Made by a program: the position numbers and the translations under genes. The notes under the pieces are model-generated. The model saw nothing but the letters and a program-made list of their open reading frames with translations. It searched no databases and was not told the DNA's origin. From Lanius collurio (taxonomy: Eukaryota; Chordata; Aves; Passeriformes; Laniidae), in NCBI GenBank assembly GCA_020086605.1, contig JACBWW010000004.1, positions 12,952,716 to 13,016,715 of the forward strand: DNA of 64,000 bases, written 5' to 3'. Below are positions 23,101 through 34,760 of this stretch, in pieces (position 1 is the stretch's first letter; every line of letters begins with the position of its first letter).

Positions 23101-26100
23101 GCTCTCCCCGATTCCTTCTGTGTCCTCTACAGCCTTAGTGCATAGAGAGGCATCTCTGCAGGACAGTACATGTCACCTGCCTTAGAGGAGAAACCTCCTC
23201 TGTAGCCACCTTAGATTCCTGGCACACAGTGCTCTGAGGCACCAGATACTCTGTATGTCCACCTGCCTGCAGTGCAGGCTGTCTTCTGAAAAGCAAAGTT
23301 CAAACTGCATCATAGTATCCTGAAAGTTTTGGGTCATGGATCTGCAAGGTCTACAGTGTTATTTAAGGATATCTGTAAGAAAAAACAGCTTTGATCATGT
23401 CTAGTAACTTCTCTGTAGTAAGCAATTCACAGGAACTTGCAGGAAAGAATGGAGTGATCTCAAACCATAACCTGATGCTGGAACAAGGCAGCCCAGGGAT
23501 GTGGGGAACATCTCAAAATTATAAGCAGCTATATTAAAGCAATAATATATATTCAAATGTTTCTGGTTTGTTTGTTAAATGTTATACTTTTTGTATGTCA
23601 AGAATAACAGGTTATCTTGCTTTCAAAATAGAAAAAAATCTGCTTTAAAGCAACAACCAAAAAATGTACTAGATTCAATTTTTTGACTTGATTTGCTCTG
23701 TGGTGTGTTTTTGTACAATTTTTGTAGCAGGAATTAGGTTGATTATTAGATGAATAGGTTAATATCCAGTGATTTTTTTAAACCTTCATATTTTGAATAA
23801 TTACTATGTTTGTAAATAAGCAGCAAGATTAAAAAAGTATAAATTGGAGAGAAAAACAAGATATATCACAAAGAAAAAAATCACAAAATTTTTAGTCTCT
23901 TTTAGCGAGAGGTTTCTCTCAAAGATTTGACCTTTAATTAAATTTATATGTTTTATTTATAGTTTCTTTTATTATTTTTTCCAGAACTTGCTGACACAGC
24001 AGTGGTTTTGCTAACAGAATCTGTGGTATTGCTATAATAAATATTATGACAAAACCCCCCTCTGGACTATTTCCCTAAGCGTTAGCATTTTGAGAGTGCA
24101 TTTGGGTTTGACCACCATGAATTCACGCATTGTATATTTGACTGTAAAATCATCATTGTTAAAATATATGGTCTTAATGGATCTGAACTGGCACAGGAAA
24201 GCCAAAGACAGGACTAACAAACAAGGAGAGAATTGTAAGTATTTTGGCATAGAGCAGAGCTGCAGTCAGCAGCTCTCCAACTTATATTGTCCAGTGACCG
24301 AAATGATGGTACTTAGTTTTGTTTGCTTGGGTTTTGTTGTTTTGTTTTTGTTGGTTTTTTGGTAATTAACTTCCTTACTATCTCAGTTTTGTTTCTGCTA
24401 AGTCTGCCATTGCTACCTCTTTTCCATCATTAGCTGTAAAGGTACTTAAATAAGCAAGGTTTAGGACTGAGCAGGTTCAGGAAGAGGGCATGTCATCAGG
24501 AAGATAAACAAACAAACAGAAAAACCCTTGAAAGACCAAACACTGAGAAAGAAAGATTCACGAGCAGCTTTATACACTCATTTTATCTAATGACTGCATA
24601 AACAGGCTAGGCTTATGACTAAGTTTAAGCATCTTTAGACTTTATGTAACTATTTTCTTCTCAATTGGGGAGCTTCTCTCTAAGATGTCAGACAACTGCT
24701 GTTACTGACTAGAAGGATGATGAGGGTGGCAGAGTGTGACACATCTGTAGGAGAAAGGGCAGATTTTATCTTGTGTAGAGTTGAGATCTATCCTTCTTTA
24801 CAGAACAAGCATATTTAACAAATGAAATATAAGAGATGAAGATAAACTATAATGGCTGCATACAAAGGAGTAATGTTTCACAGAGTGATGCCGAGAACAG
24901 AAGGGAATCTAGATGTAGCAAAGCACAGATGGAATGTTTTTGGGAAAGTTTATCACAACAGAAGAGTGGGTAAGAGGCAGTAAGCAAAGGTTAGTAATGT
25001 CTCAGACTGGGAAGAATCCATGGAGGACATTATCTAACTTCTCCTCTTTCCTTCCCCAAAAACAGCACTAGCAAAGGACAGTTTTGCAATAGAACCCAAA
25101 ATGAATAAGGAAACAGTACAGTTGAATAGGGTTCTGTGTAAATATTTTTGTACGGAGATGAGAGACAGTCTCATTGTGTCTTGATAGGAGGCAGAAGTGT
25201 TGATCATATGTTGAGCAGGGTTGTGACATGAAGAGATTTTATGAGTAGGTTTTGAGTAAAATCAAAATACTGACACACTTCTCAAAACAACATTAAATTC
25301 TGACTTCTCTCTTCTGGGTGGTAGCAAAAAAGGAGAATTGCTCCTGATAAGCAGAGTGTTTCAGGCAGACAGAAGCCTTTCCAAGGCATTAAGTTTCATT
25401 TGTCTTCAAAAAAAAGCAGTTTCTTAAGAGCCATTTCAACTCTTCAGCTGAGAAAATACCAAAACAGGTATTGTATCTCTGCACTCAAGGCAAAAAACTG
25501 TGAATTTTCTCTAAAAGTAAGGGAGAGAAAAGGGAAAAATATAGAAAGTGAATTGGCATTGTCTTATTTCAGGTGACATGAAATCTGTACAACTGAAATT
25601 TAAGGAAGTAAAGAAAAGGTGATGGAAGATTTCATGATGGTTGATCTTGACATGAGATTAGATTACAGGGTCTAATGATATTCTAGGTCTATTTTCTACA
25701 GTTCTACTAAATTGTAATGAAGTATAAATACTCATGTGCTTGGAGTCTGACAAGGTGCCAATAGAGTTGACAGGAGGGGTTGTTTTGGTTGCTGGTTTGT
25801 TTGTTTTGTTTATCTGCTCTTACTTAACAACACTAAACATATGAATTTAGATGCAATAATTTCAGCAGTGTTTTATGATACTACAGGACAAGTTTTTAAT
25901 ACCTCTGAAACTATAACAGGGAAGAGGAAAATAGTATCTTTCTTGAACCTGAAAATTTTGGGAGGATGTGAAGAAAACAGTAGGTGATAGTGCAGTAATT
26001 AGAGACAGACCTGTCTACAGATGTTTTTTCCTCCACTACTGGTATAATTTCTGAATTTAAGATATTTCACTGACTGTATCTCAGAAGAAATTTAAGTTCT

Positions 26101-26257
26101 TTCTGTCAAGACAGCAGCAGCGCCTGGAGAGATTATTAAAAGAGATGTCTAAGTATGGTTAGATTATATCAGAATCAAAGCAACAGATAAATGGACAAAA
26201 GGAGGAGCTAGAAAACTGAGAAAAAAATGGTAAGATTTCATTCTTAATGTTTTGGTG
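20111..26257. other. Unassigned stretch, no recognisable gene
   Basis: About 6 kb with no gene I can support. It includes a (GAAA)n tract at about 21656-21675, a 6-bp GAGGAG/CTCCTC hairpin near 23186-23201 and a T/G-rich run near 24316-24362. A plus-strand frame of 149 codons (21987-22436) has no recognisable domain. A GC-richer patch at about 20440-21120 also shows no motif. Confidence 0.5.
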
Positions 26258-26308
26258 TTTTTTTTTTTTTTTTTTTTTTTTTGTTTTGTTTTGTTTTGTT
26301 TTTTTTTT
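26258..26308. repeat. Poly-T and (TTTTG)n tract
   Basis: A run of about 25 T is followed by TTTTG repeats and a second T run. This is simple sequence, likely length-polymorphic, with no adjacent retroposon identified on either strand. Confidence 0.92.
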
Positions 26309-29300
26309 CCACAAGGAACACTCCATGGAATAGACCATGAATTATCTGTATGAATAGAGATAGAATGATTAAACAGATGTTACATTCAGAACCAAACTTG
26401 CTTCATTCAGATACACAGAACAAAAAAGGCCTCATTCAGAGTCCTGGAGGTAGATTTTGGGAGCACTAGGACACAGTTTTCCAGCCCAGGTGGGTACCAC
26501 CAGCTGACTCATCTGCATGGAAGAAACTGCAGTTACCCCCTGGGTCTTTCCACCAAACCCCAGTGTCACTGGAGTCTGTAGGAGCCAGAGTGCATGAAGT
26601 TCCTCAGGAAGAACAGAACATGGCAAACATCTGGTAGGCTGAACTTGGGGGAATTAAACCATACCTTTCTCTCAGCTCTCACAGGAGGTCTCTCTCTGGT
26701 CCTTTCCACGACACAGCCATCTAAGTGTCAGGTGAAGCAAGGCCTTAATGAGGGTCCTCTACTGGATGTGGGGTACCTGTGTGGTCAGAAAAGTAAAAAT
26801 TCTAAGAAAACCATTTCTTTGGAGAAAACAGGGATGGCATAATTTATTTATGCAAAGAGAAAATGGAGCTATTTGCAGCCTTTACCTTGCCTTGACTCAT
26901 TATACTGTTCTATGTGTTTTGGTCAAAGTTCATGGAAACTGATATATTTCTGGAGTATTTTGATGGACTGCCATTTTACAATATGAAGAAAAACCCAATT
27001 TATTTTATCAGAAGTGCCATCAACTCATGTGGGAAAATTTTAATTTTTTTCCTACAGAGTGGGGATTTTATTATGGGTTTTATTGTTATTTAGAAACAAT
27101 AGCAAAACTTTAAATGTTTTCACTTGAGAGTGCTGACCTCCCACACTCTCTTTTAAAATCCAGTCTACCACAGACTGCTTTCTGAAACACTGTGCTTGTT
27201 CTTTTTTTGCCTTATTTAGGTCTAAGAAGCATTTGTCAACTAGGCAGCTGAGCTCTACCTCTTGCTGATAGCAAGTATTTTCTGCAGCTTTTGCTTTCCT
27301 GCTGTGCCCAGTGACTGATATTGAGCCTTCACCCCATCCCTACCTTGATTGACAGCAGTGGAGAAAAGGATCTGTACAATTAATAAAAATATTTGAAAAG
27401 AAATACACCCAAGCCTGGATGCTTGAGAAGGGGAAGAAACATCAAAACATTCCAGATTTATGAGGGGCCGTTAAGGGTATTGTTCAGGTTTGCATGAGCA
27501 GTTATATAATTTAGTTGCTCTCATGTGATATTCTGGTTTATATTTACAATATAGAGAGAGTGAACTGCACCCAACTGTATTAAATAGAACTATTTTTTAT
27601 CAGGAGTTGCTAGTGACAATATTACTCTAACAGCTTGTGCATGTCATCAGAACCCAGAGGTAAAAAATACAGCACTCTGGATGTATTTCATTATTTCACC
27701 ATAACTGGATAACATGACACCTAATGAAAATTTACATTAGGTAGACACCTATTGTAAATTTCACTGCATTCTAGTCTTATAGCCTCTCTTGGTTGGCTTA
27801 ATATATGTGTTCTGATATTTTGGAAAATATTATTTTTTATGAATTCTTATGAAATTATAATATCTAGAGAACTCAGAAGTACTTTTCAGAAGGTAAATAA
27901 TTAATAACACTACTGAGAATTAGTTGTTTGCTTTAAAGTCAGCAGGAGTTTGGTACTATTAGCAGGTTTGAAGCAACAATTCAGAGAAATAGTTAAAAAT
28001 GGTTTCTTAGATTCTGAGTCTAGAAACAGGAATGCACTTGCTTAAATTTATAGAAGCAACTTGTTTCACTGGAAACTCTCCCAAGCCTGAACACACATGT
28101 AAGCATTTGTAGAAGAAGTCCTCATTTTGGTTATATCTGACTGAAATAAAAAAAAATGTTGTTGAACTTTTTCTAAAATTTAAAAATTACCATGAGTACT
28201 GAATAAAATGTAAAATTCTCATTTTAGCTAAAAGTAGATTGACCTTCCTTAATGAGAATAATGTTTCACTTTTTTTTTTTTTAATAATAATTTTAATGGA
28301 AAGTGTTGGGGATTTTTAATGGAATGTGCTTTCTAATAAAAAAGCAGTAACACTCACTGATTTTATAGCACCTTTCATTGTAGGGCCTGATAGTGTCTTG
28401 TGAATGTTTTAGTCTCACATAACCCTAAGCAGAAAGGTTCTTTTGTATTTGATTTGCAGGAGGTTAAAAGAGAGACACTGTGAGTTGTGCAATTGAAAAT
28501 AGTGAATAGAGTCCTCAGTGCTAAAGGCTACTCACAAACTTATTCTCATCCATACGGCCCTTCTTCCATGATCAATAACCAAGTTTCTTTGGATATACTT
28601 TCATGACTGACAACTAATACCTGTGATGAAAGGTAACTATAGCTTTAATTTGGCAAACTATTCTTGGTCAGAGAATTCTTACTCACAGACTCATTTTCTC
28701 GTTGTTTTAAAGAGGAATTGACAACTGTGCTCAAAGCCATCCCTATGCTTCAAATATTTTCGATCCAGTTCCTATTTGAGTGCTGGAGATGAAATCTGGT
28801 AGACAAAGCAATAGGATTTATTTTCTGGATGGAGGCTAACAAGCTCCATATTTATCTGAGCACTGATATTTGGCAGAGGGATTAATGTAAATGTATGGAA
28901 AATAATTTAAGTATTTTATTTAGCACATTAAAAATAACAGCAGAATTCAGATCTCCTGCCTTTCTCTTTTTAAGAGAAAAAGCATTTCTGTAATCTTAAC
29001 TTAATGTGTTTTATTTTAAAATACTGGTAAGTTCTGTATCTATTTCTTATGCCTGTTTTCAAAATCTGAAACTGCTGCAAGCCAAGGGCTAATTGAGAAT
29101 TCTGAACAGTGCTTATAATTTCCTGCCTCACACAAATGATTTATTACAGTGTACGAGATTTTATAAAGAAAATTATCTATTTGTATACAAATTTGATTTT
29201 CATTTCTCGTAGACTTTGCCACAGAATGACCAAGCTTGGGTGAAATACCATAATTACACAAATAATACATTTTAGTTATTTCCCAGTGACTCTATTCTAA

Positions 29301-31559
29301 ACTTGCACAGTTATGCTGCTGAAAAAAATAAATAAAACCACATCAGATAATTTGGCGATAAATGTATTCACAGACTGGTTTTTATTTAGGATTGCAGAAG
29401 ATTTCAAATAAATAGAGCTTTAGAATAATTGTTGGTATGCTTGACCAGTGTTAAAATTAGCAGATGTTTAATATACTAAAAGAGAGCATTTCAAGCAAAT
29501 AATTCCGTTCAAGCAAAAAATATTAAGCAGATTTTCCCATTTATACTGTTGGAGGTTATGGTGGCATGTTTGATTAATGGGCTGTTTTATTGGTGATGCA
29601 AATAATGTGTAATATCATATGACCCATATGTTGTAGATTAGAGAAGTATTAAACTTACCTTGGCACTAAGTGAAAAATCTGAAATATCCTCTGGTAAAAT
29701 TTATCATTTTAGAGGAAAAAGACATGTTGGCATTGCTTGTATTTATGTTTTTGATAAATTACATGTCATGTTTACTTAGTTTTAGTATCAAAATTTATTC
29801 TCTTTCATACTTCTCTTTATTTTTCAGGTTCCTCTGGCAAATGGCATGTGCAATGAGCAGCAGCTGTGAGTGAAACCCTACTCTATGTCACCTGTCACTA
29901 ATGAACACAGAACATGGAAGAAGATGATGATGATGTCTAATTTTTCATAAATAATCTCAGTATTTATTGCCATTGATTTAGATTGGTGCAAGCTACCACA
30001 GAATAAGGAAGGCACGTGCATGATGTAAGCACTTTGAGAAGGATCCACAGCAAAGCCCCAAGCCACAGAATGGAAACTCACCTTTTTTCCATATTGCATG
30101 GGAAACTTGAACAACAGGTTGGGGTCTATTTAAAGATTCACTGATGATCTGGGACTTTTGAGCAAAGTTTAGTTGGGAATGGTGGCCTGACTTATGACTT
30201 TATCTGGAAATTGTATATAACAATCCCAGGTAAACCCAGAAATGGATGAAACTCAGTGCTTTGGGATGAATTTTAGTTTAAGCTCTAGAATTCTGTTAAC
30301 ACTGAATGGTAGACTGGGATTCAGAAGGTACACTGGAGCTTTGCATGCACTGCAGTGCAATGAAACTGCTAAGATTCATGTTATTTGCTCCAAGTCTGTA
30401 CCTGACCTGAATCAAAATCTGGCTTCCAGAAGTATTTGTTCTAGGGCCAAAGATGGCTACTTTTTCTAGTGATGAAATTCCAAATGAGAATTATCCCTCA
30501 GAGGCACACAGTAGACTCCTCCTCAAACTTCATTCTTTCCTGCCAGTAAAGTAGGCCTGATTCTTCTTCCTTTGTTTCTTCCCTAAATTTTTTGTTGGGT
30601 TTGCTAACCTGGGGTATCCTTTCTTACTGGTTGTGAACACTCCACATGGGGATGTCTTCTGACAATACATTGGGACTTACAACTAGAAAGATAAAATGCA
30701 CCAGCACATGGGACAAAGCAGCCCATTTCTAGAATTTTTACTTAGACAGAGGTGCACAACATGACAACTCTCTTTATTTAGAGCAAAATGTAAACAGATG
30801 TGATTTCCTACAGAAGAAGCAGGAAATTCTCTTCTGAATGATGAGAAAATATACTTGAAACCTTTAATGTGCCTCTTGAATACTTTTATGTTTTTCTCCA
30901 GTATTGTCATCTTGCAAAAGTGTGCTAGAAAACCAGATTTGATCCAGTAACTACAGTGGTCTTTGAGGGCAAGAACACTGTACCAAAATTTAGCCTGTGG
31001 CTTCAGCTGAAAATGAACTGTTCAATAAAGGCTGCAGTCACAGCTTATACCACAGAGACATAATCATCTCTGCTTTGCCATCTTGGTCAGCAGCATCCTC
31101 AGGAGGCAATCCCTCCAAGGTCTGCACCCCTTTGAGACCACTGCTCTTGTCTCTCACAAATTCCCCTTGAGACTGTGAAGCATTGGTTTCTCCAGAGATT
31201 TACTGGTGAAAATCGTCCTGGGCTTGAGCTCTTCCAGTCAAAGAAATTGTTGAGAGGCATAACTTTGGGCTGAATCCAGTTACTTGAAATTTCATTCTTT
31301 TACTGTGCTTGTTCTACCACCTCTTTACAGCACACATTCATCTGGAAATAATGATCTAGGCCTTGCTTCTGCAAATGCTGGGCATGTGCTGAACTACATT
31401 CAGTAGACTGCTTCAAGGAAATCAGTGGGTGTCTTTGAAAGTTTAAGTTTGTAGGTGCTGACAGCATTTGGACCCTAGTCACCACAAGAGGATGTTAAAA
31501 AACCAAGGGGAAACAGGGAATCCAAAGGGCATCCTTAGACAGAGATCCTGTTTTCATGC
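26309..31559. other. Unassigned stretch, no recognisable gene
   Basis: About 5 kb without a supported gene. One isolated splice-like pair flanks 29829-29866 (an acceptor after a pyrimidine run, then a GTGAGT donor), but the 38-base insert has no partner exon that I can link to it. An 8-bp hairpin ACCTAATG/CATTAGGT lies at 27719-27742. Parts (for example 28640-28960) have the uniform look of conserved non-coding DNA, but that cannot be judged from one sequence. Confidence 0.5.
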
Positions 31560-31569
31560 AAATATACTC

Positions 31570-31590
31570 AAAAAAAAAAAAAAAAAAAAA
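31570..31590 (+). repeat. A21 homopolymer with flanking 9-bp direct repeats
   Basis: Twenty-one A residues are followed by GGAAGAG. The 9-mer AAATATACT occurs just before the tract (31560-31568) and again just after it (31598-31606). This looks like a target-site duplication around a tail-only insertion, or a local slippage product. No retroposon body is visible. Confidence 0.8.
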
Positions 31591-31869
31591 GGAAGAGAAA
31601 TATACTGAGAATGTATTTTATGGTAAGTAGTCTTTTCTCCCTAGGATGCCTCTCGTTATTTTCCGGAAGGATCCAGCCATGCATTAAGCACAGGATTACT
31701 TTTCTCATCTTGGTAGTGTTGTGACAATTTAAAAAAAAAACCTCTCATAACTAAGGTAGCTTCCATATATCACAGAGTGATTGTGTCCAAAGAACAGACA
31801 TTGACAGATTTAAAATAATTATGTAAATTTTTTTCTAGAGTTCTACTTAAAAGAACATTTTTCAGGCTT

Positions 31870-32030
31870 AAAAAAAGAATGCACCCTCAACCAATCCTTA
31901 GTGATTGCTGAGGAAACTGTACCTACACACCTACATTAAACCTATCACAATATGCTATAAAAACCTCATTACACATCCAAGCTGTCTTTGTATCAGCATT
32001 AAATGCGCTTCCATACACATTCTGTAAATT
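31870..32030. repeat. Direct duplication, copy 1
   Basis: This 161-base segment recurs almost exactly at 32391-32547. Aligned by eye, the copies differ by one base in the leading A-run (7 versus 8), one C/T change, a 5-base indel (extra in this copy, near 31891-31896) and one G/A change (near 32007). Similarity stops abruptly at both ends: the left flanks differ, and after GTAAATT this copy continues into unrelated AT-rich DNA. It contains a TATAAAA on the plus strand (about 31956), but nothing else marks it as an LTR. Confidence 0.92.
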
Positions 32031-32390
32031 ACACACTTATAAATTACTCATTTGTAATAACTGCAGGCTGACAGCTACAGTGAAAATTATACATTTTTTT
32101 ACCTTGCCTTTTTCTGACGAGCTTTTTGCTTATCTGAATACCTGATGATCCTGCAATGCCTGCCAATAGAAATCAAAAAAGCAAAAGATATATGGAAATT
32201 TTCTTGATACATCATTTCCCCCCATGATTAACTCTACAATAATCAACTATTTTTCAAAATGGAAATTCCTAGAGGCAGACATGATCATATTTTTATCCTA
32301 TGTATTTCTGCTGAAGTTATTGTTGAATAGTTATTAATAATTCAATAATATAACATTCAGAATTCTGTTACAATAAATTAGAAGAGCATT
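32031..32390. other. Spacer between the two duplicate copies
   Basis: 360 bases of AT-rich DNA without a recognised element. A quasi-palindrome around 32318-32350 (TTGAATAGTTATTAATAATT and its near-complement) could fold. No retroviral coding blocks are visible on either strand. Confidence 0.55.
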
Positions 32391-32547
32391 AAAAAAAAGA
32401 ATGCACCTTCAACCTTAGTGATTGCTGAGGAAACTGTACCTACACACCTACATTAAACCTATCACAATATGCTATAAAAACCTCATTACACATCCAAGCT
32501 GTCTTTGTATCAGCATTAAATGCACTTCCATACACATTCTGTAAATT
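32391..32547. repeat. Direct duplication, copy 2, abutting retroviral remnant
   Basis: Near-identical to 31870-32030 with four small differences. Its right edge (GTAAATT, 32541-32547) lies within a few bases of where recognisable retroviral RNase H coding sequence starts on the minus strand. The minus-strand open frame runs through it by chance and ends at 32440, so the last ~37 residues of that frame are encoded by this duplicate and not by pol. Confidence 0.92.
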
Positions 32548-32550
32548 CTG

Positions 32551-33612
32551 TAGGTGACCCCAACAATGCATGATAGCTGCTTCTGTGGGTTTTCTGATGC
32601 TCTCCAAGAGGGCAAAGATTTGTTCAGCGTGTTTGATCTGGTTACCTTGAGCATTCAACAATCCTCTCTCCTTCCAGATGGCTCCATGGATGTGGACAAC
32701 ACTAAATGCATACTTAGAGTCAGTCCACAGATTTACCTTCTTTCTTTCACTCAGGTCTAGGGCCCTGGTTAATGCAATCAGTTCAGCTTTCTGTGATGAC
32801 ACCTCTGCTGGCAGGGCCTTTGCCTCCATCACCTTGTCCTGGGCTGTTACTGCATAACTTGTCATTCCTTTACCATTTCTCATGAAGCTGCTCCTGTCTG
32901 TAAACAGCTCCCAGTCTGGATTTTCTAGGGGCATGTCTTTAAGGTCTGGTCTGCTGGAGAAGACCTCCTTGAGTGTCTGCAAACAGTAATGCTCAGGCAC
33001 ACTGTCAGTTAAGGTGGAGGACAGAAACATGGCAGGGTTAACAACAGAAGTTGTTTTCAGGGTAACATCATCCTGTTCTAACATCAGTGACTGATATCTA
33101 AGCATCTCATTTCTGGACAGCCAATGTCCTCCTTTCTGTTCCAGTACTGCTGCTACTGCATGTGGCACATACACTACAATGTGTTGTTCAAGGGTGAGTT
33201 TCTGGGCCTCTTGAATCAAGGTGACAGTAGCTGCCACAGCCTTCAAACACCCAGGCCACCCTTGGCTAACACTGTCTAGCTGTTTGGAAAAACAGGCCAC
33301 AGCCCTCCATTGGCTTCTGAGGTGTTGTGCTAATACACCCAGTGCCACATTGAGTCTTTCATGTGTAAAAAGTTCAAAAGGCTTAGTCAAGCCTGGTAAG
33401 CCTGTCAGTGCTAGAGCTGACATTAGAGAGGGTTTCAGCTGTATAAATTCAGCTCCTGTGCTTTCAGTCCAAATTATAATGCCATATTCAACTGCTTTTA
33501 TTGCTCCATATAAGGGTTTCACAAACAACCCATAATTTGCTATCCATAAATGACACCAGCCTACCATTCCCAGAAAGGCTTGCATTTCCCTCACAGTGTG
33601 GGGTTCTGGAAG
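32551..33612 (-). pseudogene. Retroviral RT connection and RNase H domain, truncated
   Basis: The minus-strand frame below the TGA at 33613-33615 starts in the RT thumb/connection ('REMQAFLGMVGWCHLWIANY' and 'LYGAIK'). It carries the connection domain ('RSQWRAVACFSKQLDSVSQG') and then RNase H, which removes the RNA strand of RNA:DNA hybrids. RNase H landmarks seen are 'LFTDRSSF' (first catalytic Asp present, the following Gly replaced by Arg), 'QKAELIALTRAL' (Glu), 'LWTDSKYAFSVVHIHG' (Asp) and 'AIMHCWGH' (near the His region). The domain stops right after this, before the last catalytic Asp, because pol sequence ends at about 32551 and the 157-base duplicate begins. The open frame continues to 32440 only by chance. 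Confidence 0.9.
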
Positions 33613-34299
33613 TCAGCAGATGGCTTCTTTTCGTTCCTTGCTGAGCTGTCGGTGGCCACAGAAAATCTCAAGTCCCAAATAAACCACTGCTTCCTTGGCA
33701 ATCTGTGCCTTGTCTTTGGAAACTCTGTACCCACTCTGTCCCAAAACATTTAACAAGCTTATAGTGAGTTGGATGCAGTCATCTCTGGTTTCAGCTGCAA
33801 TTAAGATGTCATCAACATACTGAAGGACAACCCCTTCTGGCTCTTGGCTCCTCCAATCTTCTAATTCCTTTGCTAGCTGATTTCCAGATATTGTTGGGCT
33901 ATTCTTGAAATCCTGGGGTAAGACTGTCCAAGTAAGCTGACTTTTCCTTCCTGTTTCAGGGTTTTTCCACTCAAAAGCAAAAATCTCATGTCTGTTTTTA
34001 TGCACAGGAATGCAGAAAAAGGCATCTTCTAAGTTCACAACAGTAAACCACCCCAATTCATCTGTCAGTGTGGTCAGAAGTGTATATGGGTTTGCTACTA
34101 CTGGATGGATGTCCTCTGTAATTTTGTTAATTGCCCTCAAATCTTGTACTAACCAATAACTTTTACCATCAGCTTTCTTCACTGAAAGGATTGGCATGTT
34201 ATACCTGGACTCACATTGCACTAAAAACCCATGGTGGAGGATATTTTCAATTATAGGTGCCAGTCCTTTGCGACTCTCTAATGTTAAAGGATATTGTTT
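33613..34299 (-). pseudogene. Retroviral reverse transcriptase (fingers/palm), decayed
   Basis: Reverse transcriptase copies viral RNA into DNA in the retroviral life cycle. This minus-strand frame shows the family blocks in order: 'LVQDLRAIN' (fingers), 'VVNLEDAFFCIPVH' (motif A), 'LTWTVLPQDFKNSPTI' (motif B region), 'LQYVDDILIAAET' (motif C, YVDD) and 'YLGLEI'. Damage is visible: in motif A the first, catalytic Asp position reads Asn, and the usual Gly before Phe-Lys-Asn-Ser reads Asp. The block ends in a TGA at 33613-33615 after 'KERKEAIC', and upstream it is cut off by a TAA at 34300-34302. The frame is otherwise continuous with the blocks on both sides. The sequence class is gammaretrovirus-like. 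Confidence 0.9.
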
Positions 34300-34302
34300 T
34301 TA

Positions 34303-34641
34303 GCTTGCCTGTGTAGCTCCTGGTTTGAGTGCAATGCTCACTGGTTCTGCCTGTTTGGATCTTCCTGGAACATCACTGGCCCACACAATTGGATTCACAG
34401 CATTTTCGACTTCAATGGGGATTTTGTCACATCTATCCCGTATAAAAAGTGCAGCAACTTTGAAAAATTTAGTTTCTGGAATGATAACTTGAACACCTTC
34501 CCCTCTTTTAAATTTAATTTCAGCTTCCAATTTCTCTAACAAATACCTCCCCAAAAATGATTTAGGGGAGTTAGGCATATAAAGAAATTGATGAGCTACC
34601 CAATGCTTCCCTAGTTTAAATTTCAAAGGTTGGAAAAAAGG
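34303..34641 (-). pseudogene. Retroviral protease C-terminal end to start of RT
   Basis: The frame from 34626 down to the stop at 34300-34302 reads 'LYMPNSPKSFLGRYLLEKLE', which fits the end of a retroviral aspartic protease: the 'P..P.SLLGRDLL'-type block just before RT, here with the usual Asp after Gly-Arg changed to Tyr. It then enters the linker and first RT residues ('SIALKPGATQAS'). The catalytic Asp-Thr-Gly half-site would lie upstream and is not recognisable. A stop at 34642-34644 and another at 34732-34734 interrupt the same frame. Decayed, with no function expected. Confidence 0.8.
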
Positions 34642-34760
34642 TCATTTTTCAGCTACCCCTGTTGCCCCAACCACACAAACAGTTTCCTGACTCAGTTTCC
34701 TTTCTAATATCACTGTCTGCTCACCATCTTGTTATGCACTGGGTGCTTCTTTGGTGTCTT

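Larger units (their letters stand above)
32551..34760 (-). mobile_element. Endogenous gammaretrovirus-like pol fragment
   Basis: This is the remnant of an endogenous retrovirus on the minus strand, covering the end of protease, reverse transcriptase and RNase H. The order and motif wording match gammaretrovirus/ERV-I-class pol. All recognisable blocks lie in one reading frame with no frameshift over about 2.1 kb; the frame is broken by stop codons at 34732-34734, 34642-34644, 34300-34302 and 33613-33615. No integrase, env, gag or paired LTR is recognisable next to it, so both sides are truncated. The 3' side (low coordinates) ends abruptly in RNase H beside the duplicated segment. The high-coordinate limit is uncertain. 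The ERVL-type LTR at 35.8 kb is on the other strand and belongs to another family. Confidence 0.88.

Noticed and set aside
31870..32547. The duplicated pair as LTRs of a miniature retrotransposon
   Set aside because: The repeats do not start TG or end CA, have no target duplication, and the 360-bp interior lacks a primer-binding site or polypurine tract.
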